Shown piece after piece: positions 1 to 7,840 of a DNA stretch of 64,000 nt. Under the pieces are notes generated by a model, which was given only the letters and a program-made list of their open reading frames with translations, did not search any database and was not told the origin of the DNA. The stretch comes from Demequina zhanjiangensis (GTDB lineage Bacteria > Actinomycetota > Actinomycetes > Actinomycetales > Demequinaceae). The stretch covers positions 111,885 to 175,884 of the forward strand of contig NZ_JAUHPV010000007.1 in the NCBI RefSeq assembly GCF_030418315.1, written 5' to 3'. The position numbers and the translations under genes were made by a program. How positions within the stretch are numbered: position 1 is the stretch's first letter; each line of letters starts with the position of its first letter.

Positions 1-63
1 CCTGAAATCACCTCGCCCGTGCGGCGCGCGACCCGCGCCCGGGCACTCCAGAAAGAGAACCCC

Positions 64-546
64 ATGCTTCCCCTCGCCCCTGCGGCCATCCGCGCGTCCT
101 TCGTCAACGCCTCCCGCAAGGAGCGATCCGACCTCACCCTTCCCGCCGACTTCGACGCGCTCGACTGGGAGCGGCTCGACTTCCTGGGCTGGCGCGACCC
201 CAAGCTCGAGCGACGGGCCTATGTGATCGTGCCGGGTCTCGAAGGCGAATTCACCGGCATCCTGTTCCGTCACCCCGGGTCCACGCCCCGCACAAGGGCT
301 CAGTGCTCGTGGTGCAACGACACCACGCTCCCGAACGACGTGGTGCTCTATAACGCCAAGCGCTCGGGCGCGGCGGGCAAGAATGGCAACACCCTCAGCA
401 CGCTCGTCTGCGAGGACTTCCAGTGCTCGCTCAACGCCAGGCGCCCGCCGAAGGCCTGGTACGAGGACTTCGACCGCGAAGCGGCGAGACTGCGGCAGGT
501 CGAGGAGCTGCAGTTGCGGGCGGCGGCGTTCGTGGCGCAGGTGTAG
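64..546 (+). CDS. FBP-family treble-clef zinc-finger protein
   Basis: The 160-residue product resembles the FBP / elongation-factor-G-binding C-terminal domain family (treble-clef zinc finger related to FusB). Visible support is a CSWC cysteine pair near the middle and a second cysteine pair (CEDFQC) about 50 residues later, which would bind one zinc, followed by an Arg-rich helix. Family members of this size are common in Actinobacteria, and some FusB relatives bind EF-G on the ribosome; that role is not shown here. I chose the ATG at 64 rather than the GTG at 19 because the family starts at about MLPL and a purine-rich stretch (AGAAAGAGAA) precedes it. It is the last gene before the accessory region and is closed by a strong hairpin. 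Confidence 0.75.
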   Translation: MLPLAPAAIRASFVNASRKERSDLTLPADFDALDWERLDFLGWRDPKLERRAYVIVPGLEGEFTGILFRHPGSTPRTRAQCSWCNDTTLPNDVVLYNAKRSGAAGKNGNTLSTLVCEDFQCSLNARRPPKAWYEDFDREAARLRQVEELQLRAAAFVAQV

Positions 547-585
547 CACGAGGGGGCCGGGCCCTCTCGGCCCGGCCCCCTCGTG
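547..585 (+). terminator. Perfect 17-bp stem-loop after the FBP gene
   Basis: Directly after the stop codon, CACGAGGGGGCCGGGCC (547-563) pairs perfectly with 569-585 around a CTCTC loop. No clear T-run follows, which is common for actinobacterial terminators. It lies between the end of the FBP gene and the end of the convergent nuclease gene, so it could stop transcription from both sides. Confidence 0.75.
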
Positions 586-609
586 GCGGCTTCCGCGTCT
601 TTGAGACCG

Positions 610-1716
610 CTACGCGTCGAGGTACCGTCGGACCGTCTCTCGAATCGCGTCGATGTGCAGGTAGATGTCCTCAAGGCTGTCGATCGGCACTCGAGTCTCG
701 TTCTTGTCCGCGTCAAGAAGACCGATGTACTTCTGCTTCTTGTTGTTGAACCATAGACGTGCGATCGGCTTGCGATTGTTGTCGTCGAGAAGGATCGCGA
801 AGTAGCTCTTTGCATCGCGATGTACCACTCGATGCGGCTTCACCTCGGCGCATGCGATGGCCTTGACGATCTGGAAGCCTTCGAGTTCCTCCAGCGTCGT
901 CTCGATCTCGGTATCGCGGTTCAGGTCTTCCTCAACGACGGGCTCGCTCTCCACGGCTGCGCTCGGGGCTTCATCGCCCGAAGGTGCGGGAGCGGTGTAA
1001 GACGCCCCCAATGCCGTCTTTAGACGGTCATTGACCTGCTCAGTGATGAACTGGCGAAGGGCCTTCGAGACGAGTGATGTGAACTGCTGACGGACGTCCT
1101 GCGTGAAACGTCCGTCGTAGACCTGGCTGGTGAGCAGGCGGACGAACTGCTCGCTGGGTTCCTTGAACTCAGCGGAAACGGCGCGCTTGAGAGAGCCTAC
1201 GTACTTCAACTCCTCGGCAGCGTTAATGACTGAGTCGATGTCGAAGATCTCTTTGGAGAGCTTCTTGAGCTCTGGAATCAGAGTCGGATCGATGTCCAGG
1301 AGGTCGAGTACTAGAAACGGGCGATCGTCCATGCGGTTCGGGACATCGAGGTCGGTATAGAAGTTGTAGACCTGACCGTTGGTAAGCACCGCGATACGCG
1401 CGTTGGTTACTGAGAAGTAGCGGAAGAGCTGAGAGGCGTGCTCGATCTTGAGATTTCCGGACGACTTCTTGCACTCGATAAGCATCTGTACTTCGCCGTC
1501 TCGCAAGATGGCGTAGTCGACCTTCTCGTGGCGCTTCGTTCCCACGTCTGCGGTGAACTCGGGCTCCACTTCGAGCGGATTGAAGACGTCGTAGCCGAGG
1601 ATCGTCGCGATGAATGGCATTACGAATGCATTCTTCGTCGCCTCTTCGGTCTGGATAGCGTCCTTCTGGTCCTGAACTTTGCTCGCGAGAGCGGCGAGCT
1701 TGTCTTCGAACTCCAT
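610..1716 (-). CDS. Stand-alone HsdR_N-type (PD-(D/E)XK) nuclease
   Basis: A 368-residue protein with the N-terminal domain of type I restriction R subunits (HSDR_N, COG4748-like) but no helicase motor. The nuclease core is visible: an acidic residue at EPEF, then VDYAIL and LIECKKSS, the D...E-x-K signature. The C-terminal 90 residues form a second conserved block rich in aromatic residues (ARLWFNN, KYIGLLD). I start at the ATG preceded by AAAGGGG at 5-base spacing, not at the longer in-frame opening. No methylase or specificity subunit lies nearby, so it is an orphan. Its function is unproven; nucleic-acid cleavage in a defence context is an inference from the family and from neighbouring defence-like genes. 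Its DNA is visibly less GC-rich than the chromosomal genes downstream. Confidence 0.75.
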   Translation of the reverse strand: MEFEDKLAALASKVQDQKDAIQTEEATKNAFVMPFIATILGYDVFNPLEVEPEFTADVGTKRHEKVDYAILRDGEVQMLIECKKSSGNLKIEHASQLFRYFSVTNARIAVLTNGQVYNFYTDLDVPNRMDDRPFLVLDLLDIDPTLIPELKKLSKEIFDIDSVINAAEELKYVGSLKRAVSAEFKEPSEQFVRLLTSQVYDGRFTQDVRQQFTSLVSKALRQFITEQVNDRLKTALGASYTAPAPSGDEAPSAAVESEPVVEEDLNRDTEIETTLEELEGFQIVKAIACAEVKPHRVVHRDAKSYFAILLDDNNRKPIARLWFNNKKQKYIGLLDADKNETRVPIDSLEDIYLHIDAIRETVRRYLDA

Positions 1717-1846
1717 AGTTCCCCTTTCAGATAACGATGACGCTATCCGAGAAGCCTGACGGTCGGCTGGAGCGGCACGCTTCGCGCGTGACCGTGTGAC
1801 GTATCCGTCGCTCGTACCAGCAATGTGACTCAGCCGGGCGAGCCGG

Positions 1847-2290
1847 CTAGTTGTTGGTCGACCTCGTCGCTGAAACGTGGGCGTGGATATGGGAGGCAAG
1901 CTCGTCGAGTTCGTGACGTGCTGGCTCGCTCCATGACGCCTCTAGCTTCAAGCCGTCATCGGTGCTTCTGGGGACTACGTGCAAGTGTGTGTGGAAGACC
2001 TCCTGGAAAGCCGCCTCCCCGTCGGCAAGGAAGAAGTTCACACCCTCGCATGTGATGTTCGAGCGGCGCATCGCGGCGGCAATGCGTTGGGCTGCGCCAA
2101 ACATTGCTGCTCCGGTGTGCTCGTCGAGATCGTTGAGCCCTGTTGAGTGACGCTTGGGGATGATAAGGACGTGGCCCGTTGTCGCAGGCTGAATGTCCAT
2201 GAACCCAAGCACATCCTCGTCCTCGTACACGATGCTGGACGGCAGATCTCGCGAGACAATCTGGCAGAACACGCAGGACACTTCAGACAT
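1847..2290 (-). CDS. HIT-family nucleotide hydrolase/transferase
   Basis: A 147-residue HIT protein. The family signature H-x-H-x-H is present as HTHLHVV near residue 98, and the N-terminal CVFC..I motif typical of Hint/Ap4A-type HIT proteins is intact (CVFCQIV). Such enzymes hydrolyse dinucleoside polyphosphates or AMP-linked substrates in the cytosol. The ATG at 2290 is chosen because it sits just before the conserved CVFCQIV; a CATAGT hexamer ends 6 bases upstream, which suggests a leaderless transcript. A short hairpin (1832-1848) overlaps the stop codon and may end transcription. Base composition is lower in GC than that of the core genes downstream. Confidence 0.85.
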   Translation of the reverse strand: MSEVSCVFCQIVSRDLPSSIVYEDEDVLGFMDIQPATTGHVLIIPKRHSTGLNDLDEHTGAAMFGAAQRIAAAMRRSNITCEGVNFFLADGEAAFQEVFHTHLHVVPRSTDDGLKLEASWSEPARHELDELASHIHAHVSATRSTNN

Positions 2291-2460
2291 GGCACCACTA
2301 TGCCGAACGTCGTCCTGCAGGCGCGTGGGGCCGACCTGGAACGGCAAGTCCGCCAAAGTCTCGCCCCATGGAGCGGAGTCGCGGCGTTCACCGACCCCGA
2401 AGCGACCAAGGGACTTTGAAATCGACGGTCGGCGACCCGCAGAGCGCCGCGCGCGTCGGT

Positions 2461-2820
2461 TTACGCGGGCATCTCCCACAGCTCGATCGGAAGGCCTTCC
2501 GGATCGTGGATGCGGACGAACCTGCCGTACTCCGTCTCCCATTCGGGTCGCCGCTCGACCTCGATCCCTGCCTCGTCGAAGTGCGCGAGCATCTCGTCGA
2601 GTCCGGTGACCCGGAGGTTGAGCATGAAGGGCTGGTCGGCCGCGAAGTAGTCGCTCTCGGCCGCGAACGGCGTGAAGACGGTCATGCCGGCTTCCTGCTG
2701 CCAGACTGCGTCGGATCCTTCCTGGCCCGCATCGATACCGAGGTGCTCCCGATACCAGGCGGCGCTCGCCTCCGGGTCGCGGCTACGGAAGAACAGTCCG
2801 CCGATTCCTGTCACGCTCAT
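2461..2820 (-). CDS. VOC (glyoxalase-fold) family protein
   Basis: About 119 residues of vicinal-oxygen-chelate fold. It shows the usual FFRSRDPEASAAWYREHLG opening and the DPEG.PIELWE ending (metal-ligand Glu in ELWE). VOC proteins cover glyoxalases, dioxygenases and antibiotic-binding proteins, so the substrate cannot be named. I prefer the ATG at 2820 over the GTG nine bases upstream: TAGCGT lies 7 bases before it, which fits a leaderless start. It is the last gene on this side before the decayed Dabb copy. Confidence 0.8.
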   Translation of the reverse strand: MSVTGIGGLFFRSRDPEASAAWYREHLGIDAGQEGSDAVWQQEAGMTVFTPFAAESDYFAADQPFMLNLRVTGLDEMLAHFDEAGIEVERRPEWETEYGRFVRIHDPEGLPIELWEMPA

Positions 2821-2885
2821 AAGGCCCACGCTAGACGCGAGAGCGCCATTGCGACAGGGATGATCCCGACTAGGAGTGTCGTCAC

Positions 2886-3105
2886 ATGGCTGCTGAAGGA
2901 AACGTCGTCCACGTGGTGTTCACGCAATGGCGAGGGGAGATCGCGCCCGAGGCTCGCCGCGAGCTGACCGGACACGTTGCCGCCTTCACCACGGGGATCA
3001 CTGGGATCGTGTCCGTCGCCGGGGCCCGAGCGTCAGACCTGATGGTCTTTAGGGCGAGTTCTAGTGGAGTTCCTCGTGACCTTCGTTGACGTCGTGTTGC
3101 GCGAG
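2886..3105 (+). pseudogene. Decayed copy of Dabb-family gene (left element boundary)
   Basis: The first ~70 codons match the intact Dabb gene that starts at 10077 (WRGEIAPEARREL is identical), including the start context. Alignment of the two DNA stretches shows at least two single-base deletions in this copy (around 3022 and 3065), which shift the frame and bring in a stop. Similarity fades near 3100, after a shared CGTGACCTTCG. It has no 3' half. I take it as the remnant of the original chromosomal gene, or of one copy made when an element inserted. Intact genes of this length (103 codons) are stress-responsive alpha/beta-barrel proteins. Confidence 0.8.
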
Positions 3106-3240
3106 GCGATTGTCGCGGCGGTGAGCGAGGAACTCGGCGCGGTCTTGCGCTGACCCGGCAGGATCGGTGAGGACGGGTGGTCAGATGGAAACCCCAACCA
3201 CCTGTCCGCGTGTTCGTGTCGGCAGTCCTTGACCTCAAGG

Positions 3241-3687
3241 TCAGCGTTCACCGATGAGTGAACGCAGGTCGTCTCCCGTGCTCTTCACTTTCCAGAACTT
3301 GCGGCCGTTGGTGTTCGGCACGGCCCGTGTGTCACCAGAGATGCGTACTACGACATCGACAGCGGCCGCTGTTGGTGACGGGAACACTTTGTGGTTCCAG
3401 GGAGCAGTGGTGATCCGCAGTTCGTGGGTGCTCATGTCGAACACCCCCTCGATCCGGTGGTTCTTGTAGATCTTGAATACTGGAACCTGGGCTTCACCTG
3501 TCGCGGGCGTGGCCACCACGGGTGCCTCTCGACGGTCCTCAGTCGACTCAATCGACGTTGTTCCGCTGCCCGCTCCAGAAAGGTTGCTCACCATGCGATC
3601 GACAACTTGGCCTGCCGTGCAACCCATGAGTTGTGCCGCAACGAGGAGCTTTTCGTATGTGGCGGTGCTGACTTCGATGCTGTTCAT
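3241..3687 (-). CDS. Small protein with RAMA/DUF4357-like C-terminal domain
   Basis: About 148 residues, not matched to a named protein. The first 50 residues look like a short helical DNA- or protein-binding segment (STATYEKLLVAAQLMG). The C-terminal half contains KIYKNHRIEGVFD, then FPSPTAAAVDVV, and ends NGRKFWKV. The order 'surface SPS/T-x-AA ... NG..FWK' is the hallmark of RAMA and DUF4357 domains, found at the ends of restriction enzymes, methylases and nucleases, so a nucleic-acid-binding role is plausible. I start at MNSIEV (3687); an earlier in-frame ATG at 3756 would add a segment of poor protein quality. The assignment is motif-level only. Confidence 0.5.
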   Translation of the reverse strand: MNSIEVSTATYEKLLVAAQLMGCTAGQVVDRMVSNLSGAGSGTTSIESTEDRREAPVVATPATGEAQVPVFKIYKNHRIEGVFDMSTHELRITTAPWNHKVFPSPTAAAVDVVVRISGDTRAVPNTNGRKFWKVKSTGDDLRSLIGER

Positions 3688-3759
3688 CGTGGATACCGTT
3701 CGTTCAGCGGCTACCTGGGTGGTCGCCTCTCTGCACAAGAGTTTCACAAAGAGCAAGAA

Positions 3760-4549
3760 GAGTCAAGAGAGTCCATGGATGGACTCTTGTTAACGCTTCT
3801 TACTCATGGCACATCGGGGTGACCGAACGGCTATTGAGCCGATAGGCGCCCGTCGCTGCGGGCGGGTTGCGCCTACTTAGTGGGGCAGCTGTGCCTGCTG
3901 ATCTGGGCCTGCGCAGCGCGTCATCGCCCCGTGACCTCGACGTCGCGGCAGATGCTCGCGAACGAGGACACCACGTTGGCCATTTGCGAGCACGTGGGCA
4001 CGGGCGCCCTCGACTTGACCGTGAAGTGGGCCGTTGGTGTTCTGGTCGAGGGCGCTGACCTGTTCGACGTCGGCGTTGGCGAGGCCAATAGGGCGCTCTC
4101 GATCAACGGGGTGCTGCGCGTATGTGACCGGACTATGGGTGCGGGCGAGGTTCCCACGGTGCGCTAGGCGATCATCGCGGCGGCCGGCAACGAGTCCGGA
4201 ACGGTGCTCCGCTAGTGCTGCTGACCAACAAGCAGAGGTCGGGCGGCTACGCCATCAGCCGGCCGAGCGTGTGCTGTCTCGCTACACGTGGATCGCAAGC
4301 CGTTGTTGCTCGTGGATCCAGCCAGCATGGTTTGGCGTGGACTTCTGATCGGGTGTACGTCGGCGCTTACGTGCAGCGTCGAAGCGGCGTAGTGCTAAGC
4401 GAACCGAAGAGCGCCGTGTTCGGCGCGATATCGGTCACTGCCGGTGACCGCGTCCCGGGTGCTTGCGGAGTAGTTCCGAACGTATGCAAGAACGCCCGGC
4501 GCGTTACGACCGGCGGCTACGCGATCGGTTCTGTCGAGGTGGCTGCCTG
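3760..4549. other. Gene-poor, apparently decayed stretch
   Basis: No convincing gene. Short open frames on both strands (for example 3880-4167 on +) lack ribosome sites and recognisable domains. A stem with arms TAGGCGC (3843-3849) and GCGCCTA (3869-3875) is the only clear structure. The stretch runs straight into a recombinase pseudogene and I read it as decayed element DNA. Confidence 0.5.
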
Positions 4550-5207
4550 ATGGACGCCATCATCCAACTGCGCGTTTCGACCCAGGGTCAAGTGGACGAG
4601 GGTCACGGCCTCGAGGTCCAGGAGGCTGCCTGCTGTGCTTATGCCTAACTGAAGGGCATGGAGGGGTCGAGGTGCTGAGTGACGAGGCCGTATCGGGCAC
4701 GCTGTCGGCGCACGAGTGACCGGGCTCATGGACGCGCTCGCGCTACTGAAGGACGACGAGGCCGACTGCCTGATCGTCGCGCGCCTCGACCGTCTCGCGC
4801 GCCAACTAACCACCCAGGAGGTCATCCTCGCCGAGGTGCGGAAGCAGGGGAGAGAGGTGCACTAGGTCGATCAGGGGCTGGTACCTCAGGACGACCCAGA
4901 CGACCCGATGCGCACCGCCATGAGGCAGATGGCCGGCGTTTTCGCCGAGCTGGATCGGGCGATGACCGTCAAGTGTCTTCGCGACGGTCGGAGGGCCAAG
5001 CAGGCTTAGGGAGGGAAGGCAGTCGGCCGCGACGGCTACGGCTACTCGAAGGAGGGGCCGATCCCCGCTGAGTTGGAGGTCATGCGGTTCGTGCTGGAAC
5101 GGCGAGACCGGGGCGAGAGCTGGAAGTCGCTCGCCGCCGAGCTGAACTCCCGAGGTCTCAAGCCCCGGTCTGCCGTGAGGTGGACGCCTCAGACCTGGCG
5201 AAGATAA
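4550..5207 (+). pseudogene. Serine recombinase, N-terminal half (decayed)
   Basis: Reading along this strand gives a resolvase/integrase catalytic domain broken by several in-frame stops and at least one frameshift. Recognisable pieces in order are: LRVSTQGQ with the catalytic serine context (YxRVST in intact relatives, here QLRVST), VLSDEAVSG, LIVARLDRLAR, MRQMAGVFAELDR, and the start of the recombinase domain GYGYSKEG...SLAAELNSRGL. It ends at TPQTWRR followed by TAA, just where large serine recombinases continue into the zinc-ribbon part. The missing part is present on the other strand at 9015-9836. Stops after CCAYA, after SAHE, after REVH and after AKQA show that it is dead. It lies 4 bases from the end of the AbiTii gene. 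Confidence 0.85.
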
Positions 5208-5211
5208 TGAC

Positions 5212-6195
5212 CTAGGCATCGTCGTCTTCGAACGCGGCGTCGAGTTCCTCGATGTCTTCGTCCGTGACTTCGCGGTCCATCTCGAGGAACCTCATTGTCC
5301 GCCGCATCACCTGCTCGGTCAGCGTCTCTACGACGCCAGGATCGAGCGCAAGGATGTCACCGGCGAGCAGGTAGGTTCCGACGAGGTACCTCGATGCCTC
5401 CTCTCGGGTGACCGTCGCATGTGCCCCCTTGTGGCCGGCGTCGTCGAACGCGTCGAGCCGCTTGCCGAGAAACTCGAGGTCGCTGAGTACGACATCGCGA
5501 CGCGTGCTGCTGGCCTCCCGCTGCTCGATCCAGTACGCGAGCCGGTTGATGTACTTGTCGGCGGTCATGTCCCTGCCGTTGATCGGCTCTGATGATGGTT
5601 GCAGCTGGTCTGCAATCTCCCTTAGAAGTCGCCGACACGTGCTCGCTGCGTTCGCCCAATGCTCGGGGTTGTCCGAGTCAATGTTCTCGAACGCCGCCGA
5701 GAACATTAGTGCCGCGTCTGGAGCGAGTCGCGAGATGTCGCGATCGACTTGTTCGCGCAAGAGTTCAAATGCGCTCTCGGCCGCACCGCCAAACCTCAGT
5801 TCGAGGTACTTGTCCACTACCCAGGCGTGAATGGTGTTCACGACTGTCTCGATCAGATCCGTTGCCCGTAGTCCGGTCACACTGTCCCCACCGCGGTACG
5901 CATCTTCGGCGTAGCGCTTCAGCCGTGTGAGCGAGGCGAGTTTGAAGGGCGCCGTTTCGTCATCAGGGTGGTCCAGTCTTCCGACTGCGGATGCTGCGTC
6001 CTTGGCTTCGAAGTAGTCATGACTGCGATAGCCGGATGCTTCGTGACGGAGCCAATAGTCGGCACTGGCATCGCCAAGAAGGAGGGCTAGCCGCCGCGCC
6101 CGAAATACGATCTGGCGTGGCTCGATGCGCTGCTCCTCGATGTCCTTGAGGAGTTCTTCGGCGAGGTCCATCGCCTCATCTCTTTTGCTTGGCAC
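5212..6195 (-). CDS. AbiTii-domain protein (abortive-infection type)
   Basis: A 327-residue soluble protein. Residues ~8-55 match the AbiTii domain: helical EELLKDIEEQ, then FRARRLALLLGD, and the conserved end W-L-x-x-E-x-x-G-Y (YWLRHEASGY). The rest is helical with no recognised catalytic motif; the region around FLGKRLDAFDDAGHKGAHATVTREEA resembles the C-terminal helical part of many AbiTii-type proteins, and the tail is acidic. AbiTii is a domain associated with phage-resistance proteins; function here is inferred. The GTG at 6195 is taken as start, but ATG at 6171 after AGATGAGG is equally possible. It is divergent from the membrane gene at 6287, with 91 bases between, so the two may share regulation. 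Confidence 0.7.
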   Translation of the reverse strand: MPSKRDEAMDLAEELLKDIEEQRIEPRQIVFRARRLALLLGDASADYWLRHEASGYRSHDYFEAKDAASAVGRLDHPDDETAPFKLASLTRLKRYAEDAYRGGDSVTGLRATDLIETVVNTIHAWVVDKYLELRFGGAAESAFELLREQVDRDISRLAPDAALMFSAAFENIDSDNPEHWANAASTCRRLLREIADQLQPSSEPINGRDMTADKYINRLAYWIEQREASSTRRDVVLSDLEFLGKRLDAFDDAGHKGAHATVTREEASRYLVGTYLLAGDILALDPGVVETLTEQVMRRTMRFLEMDREVTDEDIEELDAAFEDDDA

Positions 6196-6286
6196 GGCAC
6201 CAGACTATTCACCTTCACTGTCTATCGTGCCGTGGGGTGCCGCGTCTTCCCTCGTAAGAGAGGGGTTGAGCCGCTATCTTCGGCTC

Positions 6287-7315
6287 ATGAGTAATCCAGA
6301 CATCAGCGATGCGAACTACCTGCTCGGTGCCATGGTGCAGTCGGGTGCGGCCCTCATAGCCATCGTCGGAGGCATTCTGGGTTCACGCTTCGTTGCGATG
6401 CATGGCGAGAAGCGTGGACTGGCGCGGGAACTTGAGGAGACTGCGAGTGACCTAGCCGCGCTCAACCAGAAGAAGGCTACGGCCGAGATGTATCACTCTC
6501 TGTACCGCGCCCATCGCTTCGTGCTGTTTCCCGACATACTCCGGATGGCCACCGAGCCCAAGGGAGTGAGTTCCGCACTTCAACTGGCTGACGCTGAGTT
6601 TGTGCATGACCCGAAGGCGGCGAAAGAGGCAAGGCGTCTCATCCAGCGGTATGCCGACTTCGCCAAGCAGCTGTCTCAGGGGGTCGCGCTGAGCGACACC
6701 CTCGCCGCAGTCGGCAACCAGTATGATTGGGCAACCGCGCGGCTTCGGATCGTCAATGTCGGTGCCGAGGAGCATGTGCGCGCGCAGGTCTACTACAACT
6801 TCGTTGTAAACGCGGTTGGTGCGAACTGGGCGACCAACAACTTCTGCGTTGGGGTTCTAGATGACCTCCGGGAGGTTCGCGAAGCCGAGCTGGCGAAGAT
6901 TGAGAACCAACTCGAGACCGCGCACCGCGAGATCGTCGAAACCGAGGCGTCGGAGCGGCGCCTAGGGGAGTCTAGGCGGCGGTTGACGGTCGCGCTCGCG
7001 AAGGTGACCGACGGTGAAGGGTTCAAGATTGCGCTCAAGGTGCTCGCGGTCATTGCCGTCCTGACTGTGGTGGCACCCCTCATCGCGATGCTCCCTGGGG
7101 TGTACGTCATAGCGCCGGGGATCAAGATCGCGTTCGTCATCGCGTTCTTGGTGGGCTTGGCCGTTCTCGGTCGCTACCTCTGGGTCTACTCGGCCTTCCT
7201 CACGGACCGGCTCCCAAAGATGCCGGATTCGGTGTGGGGACTGGGTCGCCCGCTTCCGAAGCGCAAGCCTCAGGTCAATGAGGCTGAAGAGGCATGCACG
7301 GGGTTGGGAGAGTAG
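6287..7315 (+). CDS. Membrane protein with internal coiled coil, function unknown
   Basis: A 342-residue protein not matched to a named family. It has one predicted membrane helix at residues ~11-35 (LLGAMVQSGAALIAIVGGIL), a charged coiled-coil stretch right after it (EKRGLARELEETASDLAALN), a soluble middle, a second long Glu/Arg-rich coiled coil at ~200-240, and two membrane helices at ~247-270 and ~278-300, with a short polar tail. The layout (membrane anchors plus coiled-coil sensor-like middle) recalls membrane effectors of phage-defence systems, but there is no diagnostic motif. It is divergent from the AbiTii gene. Its DNA is less GC-rich than the core. The start at 6287 is preferred to upstream in-frame codons because those would overlap the AbiTii gene. 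Confidence 0.6.
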   Translation: MSNPDISDANYLLGAMVQSGAALIAIVGGILGSRFVAMHGEKRGLARELEETASDLAALNQKKATAEMYHSLYRAHRFVLFPDILRMATEPKGVSSALQLADAEFVHDPKAAKEARRLIQRYADFAKQLSQGVALSDTLAAVGNQYDWATARLRIVNVGAEEHVRAQVYYNFVVNAVGANWATNNFCVGVLDDLREVREAELAKIENQLETAHREIVETEASERRLGESRRRLTVALAKVTDGEGFKIALKVLAVIAVLTVVAPLIAMLPGVYVIAPGIKIAFVIAFLVGLAVLGRYLWVYSAFLTDRLPKMPDSVWGLGRPLPKRKPQVNEAEEACTGLGE

Positions 7316-7377
7316 CTCTGCGTGTGAGTTCTCGCTGTGGTCTCCGGACTCCGCCCGTCACGCAAGTCATCGATGGT

Positions 7378-7457
7378 TATCGGCATCTATCGGCGTGTCG
7401 AAGGAAAGTCGCTGGTAGAAAGTAGTGTGCAGATTCGATTGGGGGGTCCGACACGCC
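7378..7457. repeat. Direct and inverted repeats upstream of the toxin-antitoxin-chaperone unit
   Basis: TATCGGC occurs twice in tandem, ten bases apart (7378-7384 and 7388-7394), one helical turn, as expected for adjacent half-sites of a DNA-binding protein. In addition GGCGTGTCG (7392-7400) is repeated inverted as CGACACGCC (7449-7457). Both lie in the 220-base gap before the first gene of the three-gene unit, so they are candidate operator elements. No convincing -10/-35 pair could be fixed. Confidence 0.45.
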
Positions 7458-7538
7458 GGCGCAGGGGCAACGGGGCACCCCCGTGTCCGGAGCGGTGGGT
7501 AGCGTAGTCCGCGTCGATGCGAGCGAGGAGGTGATGCA

Positions 7539-7781
7539 GTGCCCTGGGTGAAGGACAAGGACGCGCGTGACCTGCTGAACAAGCTCATCGATGACTACGG
7601 GTGGCGCTGGCGCGAGGGGGGCAAGTCGGCGCACAGCAAGGGGATCCTCTTGTGTCCCCACGAGGGCCGCACGGGCTGCAAGAAGGCGATCTTTGGTACG
7701 GCCTCCGGAACTCTCGATGTGATCAAGTCGACGTACAACAGGTGCGATCACAAGCCTGACGACGAGGAATCTCCGTTCTAA
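7539..7781 (+). CDS. Small HicA-like protein, probable toxin
   Basis: An 80-residue basic protein starting at GTG behind a good GAGGAGG ribosome site. The order of elements follows HicA: an N-terminal helix (DLLNKLIDDYGW), a turn with a histidine (GGKSAHSKG, compare G-S-H in HicA), a strand ending in P-H (LLCPHEG), and a C-terminal helix after GT..GT (IFGTASGTLDVIKSTY). Two cysteines (CPH, GCKK) and a third near the end (NRCDH) could bind a metal. HicA proteins are small RNA-binding toxins that cleave mRNA. It is the first gene of a three-gene unit. The assignment is by pattern, not by search; another small zinc-binding fold is possible. Confidence 0.5.
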   Translation: MPWVKDKDARDLLNKLIDDYGWRWREGGKSAHSKGILLCPHEGRTGCKKAIFGTASGTLDVIKSTYNRCDHKPDDEESPF

Positions 7782-7788
7782 GATGGGT

Positions 7789-7825
7789 GTTGTCACTTGA
7801 CAACGGCGTGATACAGTCACGTGAC
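7789..7825 (+). promoter_or_regulatory. Internal promoter covered by two palindromes
   Basis: Between the toxin stop and the antitoxin start, GTTGTCA-CT-TGACAAC (7789-7804) is a perfect inverted repeat and GTCACGTGAC (7816-7825) is a second, self-complementary one; both share GTCAC. TTGTCA (7790-7795) and TACAGT (7812-7817), 16 bases apart, make a good promoter, with transcription expected near 7824 and a GGAGG ribosome site at 7831. The first palindrome covers the -35 and the second overlaps the -10 and start point. This fits autorepression of a separate antitoxin-chaperone transcript by the HTH protein. Confidence 0.6.
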
Positions 7826-7840
7826 CTGGCGGAGGAGATG

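Noticed and set aside
3843..3875. The TAGGCGC/GCGCCTA stem as an attachment site
   Set aside because: There is no second copy near the right boundary of the element; it is too short to claim.
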